Program-made: the position numbers and the translations under genes
Source of the DNA: Diprion similis
Lineage: Eukaryota; Arthropoda; Insecta; Hymenoptera; Diprionidae
DNA: 64,000 nt
Assembly: GCF_021155765.1 (NCBI RefSeq)
Contig: NC_060117.1
Location: forward strand, 5,546,001 to 5,610,000
Direction of reading: 5' to 3'
Shown: piece by piece, positions 1 to 10,900 of the stretch
Layout: each line of letters begins with the position of its first letter
How positions within the stretch are numbered: position 1 is the stretch's first letter
The notes under the pieces: generated by a model
What the model was told of the DNA's origin: nothing
What the model saw: the letters and a program-made list of their open reading frames with translations, nothing else
Database searches by the model: none

Positions 1-344
1 TTGAAAAAAAGAAAGAATACTCGATTTTTTCGAGACCAGTCTAATATTTATGTAAAAAAAATTAAAGTTCCGTTTTTAAATATAATTTATTCTTGGTGAT
101 AGAACAAATTGACGATGAAGAGCTGTTTGAGAGTGGTCACGGAAAATTTCAATACGAGTGCGTATGTGCCAGCAAAACCTCCAGCAGACCATTTACTCGA
201 TATGCTAATCCATACACGACATTACACTGTGTACTTTATGAATCAATAAAAAAAACGTACAGTTTTTAATAATAAATCTGTGTTTTCTAGAAAAATTACT
301 TCTTGCGTGAATTTTGGGACACCCTTTATGTCCATAAGTTCCTT
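1..344. other. AT-rich flank, no gene seen
   Basis: AT-rich sequence with short A/T runs. I see no convincing exon, splice-site pair or RNA gene here. Confidence 0.5.
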
Positions 345-1465
345 GACCCGTAATGAATTCCCTGACAATTCCTTGATTTTTCCATACCAAATGGAATTTC
401 CTAACAATTCCCTGATTTTTCAATACTAAATGGTGTTTCCTGACAATTTTCTGACTTTTCCACGCCAAATCGGATTCCCTGACAATTCCCCGACTTTTCC
501 ATGCCAAGTGGAATTCCCTGACGATTTCCTGACTTTTCCATGCTAAATGGAATTCCCTAGCAATTCCCTGACTTTTCCATGGCAAATGGAATTCGCTAAC
601 AATTCCCTGATTTTTCTATGCCAAATGGAATTCCCTGAGTTTTCCATACCAAGAGGAATTCCCTAACAATTCCCTGACTTTTTCAAGCTAAATAGAATTC
701 CCTAACAATTCCCTGACTTTTCCAAGCTAAATGGAATTTCCTAACAATTCCCTGACTTTTCCACGTCAAGTGGAATTCCCTGACGATTTCCTGACTTTTC
801 CATGCTAAATGGAATTCCCTAGCAATTCCCTGACTTTTCCATGGCAAATGGAATTCGCTAACAATTCCCTGATTTTTCTATGCCAAATGGAATTCCCTGA
901 GTTTTCCATACCAAGAGGAATTCCCTAACAATTCCCTGACTTTTTCAAGCTAAATAGAATTCCCTAACAATTCCCTGACTTTTCCAAGCTAAATGGAATT
1001 TCCTAACAATTCCCTGACTTTTCCATGCCAAATAGAATTCCCTATCAATTCCCTGACTTTTCCAAGCTAAATGGAATTCCCTAATAATTCCCTGACTTTT
1101 CCAAGCTAAATGGAATTTCCTAACAATTCCCTGACTTTTCCATGCCAAATAAAATTCCTAACAATTCCCTGACTTTTCCAAGCTAAATGGAATTCCCTAA
1201 TAATTCCCTGACTTTTCCAAGCTAAATGGAATTCCCTAACAATTCCCTGACTTTTCCAAGCCAAATGGAATTCCCTAATAATTCCCTGACTTTTCCAAGC
1301 TAAATGAAATTTCCTAACAATTCCATGACTTTTCCATGCCAAATAGAATTCCCTAACAATTCCCTGACTTTTCCATACCAAATGAAATTCCTTAACAATT
1401 CCCTGAGTTTTCCATGCCAAATGAAATTCCGTAACAATTCCACGTTTTCCAGGTTTTCCAGAAGA
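345..1465. repeat. 39-bp minisatellite with 262-bp higher-order duplication
   Basis: About 28 imperfect tandem copies of a roughly 39-bp unit whose core reads GGAATTCCCTAACAATTCCC followed by TGACTTTTCCAAGCTAAAT. Units differ at diagnostic positions, for example ggcaaatgga at 581 and again at 843, so a block of several units was duplicated with a 262-bp offset. The array gives long open frames on both strands because 39 is a multiple of 3; these are repeat artefacts (WKSQGIVREFHLA-like peptides) and not genes. The copy next to 1440-1470 is degenerate and marks the edge. Confidence 0.93.
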
Positions 1466-3995
1466 ATGGCCACCCTGTATATGTATAATAAGACTTGACT
1501 TTTGACGATATCATCGAGGAAGTTGGCGGCTGGTTGATTTCATCTGGAATGTTCCACATCTGCCCAAATATCTTTTACACCGTACCGTGGATCACATGTG
1601 CGTACGTCAGTCAGTCAACGGGGTCGTAAATCCGTGTGCCTGGGTGAGTCACGTCATCACAATGATCGTAATTATCACGTGGTTATACGTTCAGCATGGC
1701 CGTAAAGACAAGACGGTCCACTGTCCGCTCGTCCCTCATTTTTTACGCATCTCTGCGTGCGCGTGCGTCCAAGGAAAATTCTTAAATTCCCGAGACGACG
1801 TGTAATGGATATTTCTATACTTGACCTAATATTATTCCAATTACAATTTAACATTTGCCACGAGGGTCAAATGTCCGCCATAGTTTTGCCCGCAATTGTG
1901 TGTGTATTACTGTTTGTTATTTTTTTTTTATTTTTTTTTTTTATTTTTTTTTCATCTTCACGTGAACGCTTACGAAGATAAAAAAAAGTTTTCTCGTCAT
2001 TCCATCACGTCACAATCCGGTGAATATCTTTTCGACTATAACACGAATAACGAGCCTGAATTTGACGTTACTTTGTACGTCATTTGAAGAGCAGAAATTA
2101 AAAAAGATTGCGGTACCACTTTTTTTTTTTTTTTTTTCTTCTTGTAACAACGCCGATTATTTTTCAGTTACTTGTCGACAATAAATTCACTAAAAACTAC
2201 ATTGAAAACGACAATCACAACAACAAAACCACATCAAGAGTTGTGGTTTTTGGTGAATGTATTTAAAAGAAAAAAAAAAAAAATTGAAGGATACACTCTG
2301 GGCGAAAAGAAATAAACAAAATTCTACTTTGAAAGTTGTTAAAATGGAAGAGAATGGAAAATAATTTTTTTTTTTTTTTGGGAAACACGTGCGTCTTTTG
2401 TCTGTCAAAAAGTGACTGAAAAAAAAAATCGACGTCACGAAAAAAAAAAATATCGAGGTAATGGCCACTCGGTTACAGCTGGAATGCCTCATATATATAT
2501 ATATACATACGCTAAGGTCAATGTCTTCTAAACAAGAAGTTTTTTTTTTTATCTATTTTTTGTTTTTTGTTTTTTAGAAAGAGAAAGAAAATGGCACTTG
2601 AAGCATTTTTTCAATTTTTTCAATAAAAACGAGAATAGAAAAAGGCTGAAAGTGTCATATTATTAAAAGACAAATGTTCTGTTCCATTCAAGACACGATG
2701 TTTTCTAGAGAAGCCATTTGGAAGGGAAAAAAAATGGCACCTAGACCCTTTCCTCGTTCTCCTTATCATTTAATTAATGATGCACTATAGATATAAAAAA
2801 CAAGTATATATAAATATAGGTACAAGAAATATTATAAAATAGGTATATTGAAAAGACAGGTTTCAATAATAACCGATTGAAATGAAAATTTTTTATTTCA
2901 ATACGTCTGTAATCTGCAACGCAGTTTAGAAAGTAAATAATAATCTGCACTGCGGGCAACGCGTGGTTGGCGTACGTATGATATTCAATACGGCGCGTTG
3001 CAAAAAAGTGACAAATTAAAAGTAAAAGCTGCAATTGATAGGAAGAAGGAGAAGAAAAAAATAATACTTAGAAACAAATAGGTTAGGAAAAAAAAGATGA
3101 ATAAAAATTAATGAATAATAATCAAGAAACGAAAACACAAAACAACACTGCAAACAAGAGTTATTACCAATCAACTATTGCACAGTATTCAAGCTGGTTT
3201 GCGTTTAAATACGTATATTAAATATATATAATGAACCTTTTGACCCAATTATACGCAGACAATTTCCTGTTGTGATTATATCGTCTCAAAATTATCTATA
3301 TATATATATGTATATACTTGGGGAATTTTATGCGAATCCAATCAAAATCAGACCTCAACCATTACTGATTTTATTCAAAAAAAAATTTCTGCAACTGGCC
3401 CATTTTTGAAACAGTAGCCTGAATTTTTTTTTTTTTTTACACTGTTCATTCAACCGGTTAATTATTTACGAATATTGAGAGTGATTTTGGAAAGGACATT
3501 TTCGTTAAAACTCTCAAAAACTGTAATTTCTTTTCCAAACATTTTATAAGACAGGGTGAGCCATGATAGGCTAGTGTTTTTTCTTTTTTAGCACTTATAA
3601 TATATACATATATATATATATACATATATATAGATTATTTTAATGAACTAAAACATTGTTTAAACGGACTGAAAATTCCCAAATATTTTCAAAACTTCTA
3701 TTTTTCACTTAGAAATTTTCTAGACCGATTCAATTGTCAAGCAGATAAAAAATTTATTATATCAAATTATATTTATTTATTTATTTTTTTTTTTTTATAC
3801 GAAATATGATTTTGTTTATTATCAGACCTTGACATTTTCAGATTTTATATACATCGATTGAAATAATTTCAAACGGTAGACAAATAAATCTGTGATTAAA
3901 AAGACTTTTTAACTCAAAGCTTTTCAATTTGTCATCATAGAATATTTAACATGGCGTCGAAAAAGAAACAAAACAATATAGCCTAAAAAACAGTC

Positions 3996-4031
<36 letters not shown>

Positions 4032-4214
4032 TACGGTACTCCTTAACAGTGAGATAGAGGATTAAAATTTTGAGTATCTTCTTTTTTCAAGGTTAAGTCA
4101 AAATTTTTTCATCTTGTAGCATAAAATGAAGATTTTTTCGAACGAAAGAAGAGATGCTGTGTACTGTATAATATGTATTCAAGATTTTCGCTCGGAACGG
4201 CAAACTATGATGGC
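1466..4214. other. gene-poor AT-rich intergenic region
   Basis: Long poly(A)/poly(T) runs (near 1920-1955, 2120-2138, 2365-2379 and 3998-4026), short AT dinucleotide tracts (2491-2506, 3295-3310, 3601-3632) and no coding-like G+C rise after about 1850. Short open frames here are low-complexity. A modestly GC-richer stretch at 1500-1830 has no exon I can join to anything. Confidence 0.6.
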
Positions 4215-4330
4215 ATGTAACTTGACGTCATCGGCTTAGTTCCCTTTTTTTCTAAATCCAAGATGGCGGCTCGCGATGACGTAGGTCAGCCAGCGGCTCT
4301 TAGTTACAAGGCGCTCATGTAACGCACGCG
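4215..4330. promoter_or_regulatory. promoter-like island (CRE and YY1-type motifs)
   Basis: A palindromic CRE, TGACGTCA, lies at 4223-4230. A YY1-type motif, CCAAGATGGCGGC, lies at 4258-4270, and a second CRE-like ATGACGTA at 4276-4283. The stretch is locally GC-rich against an AT-rich background. YY1 motifs of this form normally sit just downstream of housekeeping transcription starts. No clear coding exon follows within 1 kb, so the target may be the distant LOXL gene, a noncoding transcript, or nothing. The motifs are seen; the function is inferred. Confidence 0.4.
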
Positions 4331-4567
4331 TGTTTGACAATCAACGTGATTATACATACATTATTAAGCGTGGTGTGAGTAACGTATCGTCTACGTAGAA
4401 TGTACACGTGACCCTGGCTTGCTCTGCATTACCGCAGCCTTATCTGCTTGCTAGCGTGTCCGCTCATCCAGATGACCTTTCTTGCTCCGCAGGGTCGCCT
4501 CGGAATGCGTTGAACGAGGAAAAAGCCAGTGGAACCAGAAACAAAATGGATGATGATGATGATTAAG

Positions 4568-4598
<31 letters not shown>

Positions 4599-5039
4599 AG
4601 CTGCATACCATTTTTACATACCTCCCTATAGTTTTTTTTTTTTTTTTTTTTTCGAAACACGGAGCCCTTGTTCATCCGCCATTTTATTCCCGCGAATCTC
4701 AAGGAAGTTATAGAAATTTATATACTTTTTGTATCGTGAGAATAATAAGCCTGAAGCATCAATGGAATCACTGTCTGACGATGATGAAACGTATTTAAAT
4801 GTAAAAACTACATGAAATGAGCAATGGAATTTTGTTCAAGTTGTTTGATGGGTTTGAAGATAGAAAGGAACACACAACTTCTCATTCAGCGTGGTTAAAT
4901 GGAACCACAATTTTTCAGAAATTTTTTGTTTCATTTTTGAATCGATGTTTGAAATATTTAATCACGTGATGGCGTAGTTCGAAACATATCGGGATACAGT
5001 TTTTTCTCAAAATTATTACAGAATATCGTTGGATTTAAT
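4331..5039. other. intergenic, homopolymer tracts
   Basis: Contains an A-tract at about 4567-4596 and a T-tract at about 4632-4652. No gene is supported. The open frames across the tracts are homopolymer translations. Confidence 0.55.
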
Positions 5040-5395
5040 TTTTAGGTTTTTAGGTTAGGTAGGAATAAGGTTAGGTGATCTCTATTTTCTTAAAATGTGA
5101 CTTAATTTAATTAGTTTAGTTTGGTTAGGTTTAATTTTGAGGTTTTTAGGTTGGGTAGGAATGACGTCAAGTGATCTCTATTTTCTTAAAATGTGGTTTA
5201 ATTTCGTTAGTTGAATTTAGTTTGGTTAGGTTTAATTCTTGGGTTTTTATGTTAGGTTTGAATAAGGTTAGGTATTTTATATTTTCTCAAAATAATTACA
5301 GAATATGGTTCAATTTAGTTAGTTTAGTTTGATTTGGTTAGGTTAAATTTTGGCGTTTTTAGGTTAGATAGGAATAAGGTTAGGTGTTCATCTCG
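5040..5395. repeat. TTAGG-rich tandem repeat, about four units of roughly 100 bp
   Basis: Four diverged units. Each contains a block like TTTTTAGGTTAGGTAGGAAT, then AAGGTTAGGTGATC, a TATTTTCTTAAAATGTGG spacer and TTAGTTTAGTTTGGTTAGG. The recurrent GGTTAGG words resemble the arthropod telomere repeat (TTAGG)n, but they are embedded in a longer unit and are not a pure telomeric array. Unit boundaries are approximate. Confidence 0.75.
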
Positions 5396-5654
5396 TGCTA
5401 TGACGCGGTAAAACATATCCGATAAAAAAAAAAACAAAAAAAAAAACAAAGAAACGTGCGTCAATCTGTTCGAATTTCGAGATAATTTTTGGGAATATGA
5501 AGACACTTATCAGTCAAATGACTACATATCTAGTCGAAAACGAGTAAGACGAAGAAGCTGCAATACAGGCGGAGCAAGTTCGCCCGACGAAAGACGTTCG
5601 AGGGAATTACGTGTGTGGGTGTAAGGTGTAAAAGAAGCTGTGCAACCCCCGAAA

Positions 5655-6061
5655 GTAGGTATAAAGCACTTTAGCGCGTCACTCAGCGTCGTCTGAAGTA
5701 AGATTTGAAGATTAAACGAACGTCGCGAGATGAGAACGGTGGTCTACGTGACGAGTTAAAGGTCAAAGATGACGAGGTTCTTTCCTCTCACGAAGAAGAA
5801 GATAGAAAAAAGAAAAAAAAGAAGAAGAAGGAGGAGGAAGAGGAGGAAAAAAACTCGGCCGTTTCTTCCGTGGCACTCGAAATGCAGATATCAAAAACCG
5901 GGTGGAGGAGAAAAAAAGAGGTTAAAGAAGCGGATGCCTCGTCGATGGGTCGATTGAGCACCAATGCATCCCTAGTTGAAATAATTTCGACGCCTAACAA
6001 CGACGAATTTGATTTTACGATTAAGTTAACAAATTCGAACACTTTCGTAGTCCGGGCATAG
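5655..6061 (+). other. possible promoter plus small acidic/basic open frame
   Basis: A TATAAA at 5660-5665 is followed about 20 bp later by TCACTCAG, a loose initiator-like sequence. A frame then stays open from 5702 to a stop at 6061. Its first half is a low-complexity K/E tract, and the first ATG in frame is at 5881, giving only 59 residues that end ...NTFVVRA. I recognise no domain. It could be a first exon, a small hypothetical gene or chance openness caused by purine runs. Weak call. Confidence 0.2.
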
Positions 6062-6716
6062 AATTTTTTGTAAATTACCGTATTTTCTTTTGTAGATTAT
6101 CGTCTTTTTTAATACATATATGTATAGAGTAACTCGCGTCTACGCCGATCCTTTTCCTTGTATCAAATGTTGAAATGGATATAATTTGTTGTAGAATATC
6201 GTGAAATTCCTGATTCAGTAAATTAACAAATCTTGATTTTTGCATGGGAATCATCTATTGATACGACGTGAGTTTAAACTAATACGACACATTCTCTAAA
6301 TCCGTTTAGTTAATACTCAGAAGATAATAAGATCGGACTTCGGATGTGGACCTGAATTCTGCTCGGTATTTAACTTGTCTGCAATGTGTTTTCCTTGTGA
6401 GAGATATGCGACATCTGGCGGTGGTTCAACAGTAGTATTTCATACTTTTTCGTATGTATTCGTAATCTCATCGATCTGAATCGAATTCTGAAATTATCGA
6501 TCATCGCAATTATTCCTAGAAATTCGTACTCTTTTATGAGAACTCATTGAGTTCGTAAAAAGTCGTACTTTTCACTAAAATTCTTAGACTACTACGATAA
6601 AAAAAAGTTTAAGTTGCCTCGGTCCGAAATTGTTATTATTTTTCATAGAGAATTGTAGATTTTCACAAATTTTTTTGCAGAAACTGGTAGTTTTTTTTAC
6701 GAAATTCCACGACTAT

Positions 6717-6748
<32 letters not shown>

Positions 6749-7125
6749 ATTTTTTCCGTTACTGAAATTCTAACAACCTTTTACAAAAAAAATTGTAGTT
6801 TTTTTTTTTCAAATTTTAACGATCTCTTAGAGAAATTGGGACATTTCGTACAATTCGGTACAAAAAATTGTTTTCGCCCAAAATTGTAAATATGCAGACT
6901 TTTTCGTAAAGAATTTTCAATTTTCGTTAAAAATTGTAGTATCTTGGGAATTTTTTGTGAGAAACTATGCGTATTTAAAATTTTTTACGAAAACAATTTT
7001 TCGTACAAGATTGTGGAAGATATTCTAATTTCCCTAAGAATTCGTAGAAAAATGTAACAATCATTTTCACCGGATAAACTGTTTTCAAAATATATTAACA
7101 ATTCTTTACAAAAAACTATGCATAC
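6062..7125. other. AT-rich intergenic, degenerate AATTGTAG-type words
   Basis: Between about 6520 and 7050, words such as AAATTGTAG and TTTTTACGAAA recur irregularly around an A-tract at 6719-6747, suggesting a decayed repeat. No exon is supported. Confidence 0.45.
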
Positions 7126-7430
7126 GGGGTATTCCACACCAACTCGACCAGTGTTGAACCCCGACCATTTCAGAATCATTAAAAAAAATTCGGCCCACGT
7201 TTTCCTTAACAAGGGTTGTTTCGTGTCATTCACTGAAGAATTTTTGAGAATTCTTTCAGATTAAACAAAAATGGGCATTCGCAATCGACTTGAAATATTT
7301 ACAAAAAATAAACGATTCGATGAAAAAAAAATTTGAAAAAAATTCAGGTCACGTTTTTTACCAAGTAGAATGTTAAAAAAAAAAAAACATAAAATGATTT
7401 TGAGATGGTCGAGTTGGCATGAATTACCCC
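7126..7430. mobile_element. small nonautonomous element with GGGGTA-type terminal inverted repeats
   Basis: The left end GGGGTATTCCACACCAACTC is matched in reverse by the right end, which reads GATGGTCGAGTTGGC and then ATGAATTACCCC. These are imperfect terminal inverted repeats about 24 bp long bounding 305 bp. The interior (about 7190-7400) has relatives at 53385-54040 in this window, so it is a multi-copy family. There is no coding capacity. The superfamily is not assigned. Confidence 0.7.
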
Positions 7431-7740
7431 ATAAACAAAAATTATCTACGAAATGATACGAAATATTAAAATTTCTGTAAAAATTCTTGATAGCGAAAAT
7501 TTTTCACCACGATAAGACAGCAAAAATCGATTCATTCTCCCAGCTATAATTGATATCGTCAATTAATCCCACGAATCGCGCGATGACGCGGGTTGCATAA
7601 GCGTGCAGGTCCGATTGCGAAGTGAAGAAACAGACGCAGCGAACGAAGCAAATGAAAGACGACCAACAGCCTCCAACCGTTGTGTGAACGGCATAATTAA
7701 CAGGGTTAAGAACCAAACGGAACGCGGATCTTAGGCCAGT

Positions 7741-7920
7741 TGCTTAAAGCTCTTCACTCGTGACAGATTGACCATTGGCGTTAAAATTCGCGGCGAAATT
7801 TCACCCCGAGGGTCATTGGCTGGCCCGGATCACAACGCTAATTGGCTTTCGGCTGATTTCGGACCTAATTAGCGGTTGTTAGGAGCTGGATCTTAAACTG
7901 CGAGAGGAATTGATAGATTG
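7741..7920 (+). promoter_or_regulatory. candidate LOXL promoter with three ATTGGC (inverted CCAAT) boxes
   Basis: ATTGGC occurs at 7774-7779, 7815-7820 and 7841-7846 in a locally GC-richer stretch just upstream of the LOXL signal-peptide exon. There is no TATA box at a convincing distance. Motif presence is direct; promoter function is inferred from position. Confidence 0.35.
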
Positions 7921-7980
7921 CTGATTTTTTTTTTTTTTTTTGTTTTTTTTTTTTTATACACCGAAACACTGATATCGAAA

Positions 7981-10900
7981 ATGTACAAATTTTATTTATA
8001 CGCGGGATTGATCGTTTATCTCGCGTTCGTTGAGGCGGTTGATTTCAATTCAACAGATGTCGAAAGCACCGTGTTCAATCGTAGCCGTGACACAAGGGCG
8101 AAGATTGTCAGGAAGTTAAAAAAGGACTTTAGAAAGTTGAAAAAACAAGAAGGGGCCATAAAGCTACTCGGCGGAAACGGTGATTACGAAGGTACGTGAT
8201 AACGATTTATTTATTTATTACAATATTTTGCAAAGAAATTATCTTTAGAAAACAAATTTTATATAGAAACGAAGGTATCGAAGTGCCGAATATAGATCAG
8301 CTTTTCATTTTAAATACATCACGTGTATATTACGTGATTTGATGTTTTTTTAAATCGTTCAAAATTTAGAATTTGTCATTTTTAGGAGATTTTTTTTTTT
8401 TTTTTTTTCTTTTTTTTTTTGGCAAGAAAATGAAAACGTTCAAAGCAATTCGAGTTCGATAGTTTTATTATTTATTATAGCTTCAGGTACGTTTTCGAAA
8501 TTTTTTCATCTAAATTAGTAACAAAATGACGCCATGACGCGTACAAGCAGCGACGATATGCGACGTGCTGCCATTTTGGTATTAATTTCGATGAGAAAAA
8601 TTCTAAAATGTTCTTGAAATTAGAAATAATAAAGCCATTAAAACTAAAATTGCTCCAAGTGTTTTCATTAGCTTGAGGGGGGAGGGTCTGAAAATAAGTA
8701 TGTTTTAGACCGTCCAAACTGCCCTTAAAAAATCATTAAATGAAAAGTATGTAGATTGTATAAATCTATGGGAAATTTTTTTTTCCATTTTTTCCATAAA
8801 AATCTGTTTATTTACACATTATACATATTTTTAAGTTGTTTGGAGAAATTTTTTTGTTTTTTTGATACGCCCTTTTGGCATTCGGTAACGCGATATTTGA
8901 CAGGTACTTAGTGAAATTCTCATTTAAAAAATTTTGAAAATTCAGTCATTGGTACTCAACTAACGAGTAAAAAAAAAAGTTGTTGTCAAGAATTTTTTGA
9001 GTAAGTTTTAACTGTAAATATTGATATAGAGGCTAATAAATACACTCTCGAATAACATATAAAAAAAAATTTCATTAATTTTAATAACTTTTTAAATGAC
9101 ACGTTTTTACACACACGGCGGTGTTGGTGAAAGCAAAAAATCGAACGATTTCAAACTCGGCATGTTAGTGGCCGTTGAATGAGTCGTACGTTTTTTGATA
9201 TTTGCAAAATTAACAAAATGGCGGTCATTTTTCGAAAAAGTCGACAAATACCGTTTTTTTTTACCGTTTTCTGCTAAAATTTGTAGTTAAAATCAAAATT
9301 TGAAAGTACGTATGATTCATTCCAAGGCCATTGACCGAGAAACCATCAAACTACCGTTTTTTCAGACTAATTTTCAACTACGATTCTCGTGTATAAAAAG
9401 TGAATAAAATCAAAGGAAAAAAAAAAATGTCTCATGTAATTCGAGAGTGTATTTATTAAGCCTCTATATCAATATTTACAGTTAAAAGTTGTGAAAAAAA
9501 AAAAATTCTTAAAAAAACCTTCATTTTTTGCTCGTCAGTTGAATAGAAACCCCTTAAAAAGTAATCCCAAAATTATTTCAAGTTATTTGAATGGATATCT
9601 CCGTTTCTCCGCAGACAATGTTCTCAACAAAGTTTTTAAAAATCAAATCTGGATTTTTGTTAATAGTACGAGAGCCCGTAGCTTGATATTATCTATCTTA
9701 TTATTTCAAGTTCAGATAATACGGATCACACCTCGTCATCGGTGTTGATTAAAAAAAAAAAAAAAAAAAAAAACAGTCTGTTGATTTTCGCGCTGCACGA
9801 GGGCTCGTAAAATCGTATACACTATTGTAAACTGTCTTATCATTCCTCTGCGATAATAGCTGATCACTCTCTGAGCCACGTTTCGTACAGCTGCTAGACT
9901 CGACTGACAATTTATTGAGATACGGTAAACGGTTGTTCAACAGATTCTACAACAACCGTTGTCTCCTACAGATAAAAATACGCAAGCTAGTTGTGAAAAT
10001 ACACAAAACGGCGCTAAACACTCGGCCTCGGCTTATAACGCATAACCCACAGGTTATTAATGTAATTTTATTACACTTTGAGCTATTATTCACCTAATTA
10101 TAAAGCCGTTTATTGTTGTGCTAAAGATCGTCTACGCGTTATAAAAAAAAAGCTTCGCGCCCAATTTCAGGCTTAAGGTGCTTATAAAGATACGTTGTAC
10201 ACCTCGAAAACGCGGGGATGCAAAACTCCTATACCGCTCAAGCGATCAGAGTGAAACTTGGGCAATTAATGCCTTATTTTGGCAAAAAGTGCAGCGTCTT
10301 TTTACTTTTTCAAAATTTGGAAAAAAAATTTAAAGATTGATTACCACCCACAGAAATTGGCCAAATTTTTACAGTTGCACTGAATGGATCGAACTATCCA
10401 GTATGATACCACTCGGTGGTGATGAAACACACATTTTGAGCCCAGTCCCATGAGATTTGATGGTGAAATGATGAAATGGCAGCTGATCTGGTTTTCGCTT
10501 ACGAAGTACACCGAAATCTCATTTTGGCGACATTTGTTACCGACATTACGCGCATGCCGGTAATGTATGCGTGTAATGTCGGTAAAAAATTACCAGAAGG
10601 CGTGAAAGATCGGTAACAAGTGTCGCCAAAATGAGATTTTGGTGTTCTTCATAATCGAAAACCAGATCAGCTGCCATTTCGTCATTTCACCATCAAATCT
10701 CATGGGACTGGACTCAAAATGTGTGTTTCATCACCGCCGAGTGGCATCATACCGGATAGTTCGATCCATTCAGTGCAACTGTGAAAATTTGGCCAATTTC
10801 TGTGGGTGGTAACCAATCTGTAAATTTTTTTTCCAAATTTTGAAAAAGTAAAAAGACGTTCCACTTTTAGCCAAAATAAGGCATTAATTGCCCAAGTTTC

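Noticed and set aside
205-1420. Minus-strand open frames encoding repeats like AWKSQGIVREFHL
   Set aside because: They are translations of the 39-bp minisatellite, whose period is a multiple of 3. No start context, signal or domain.
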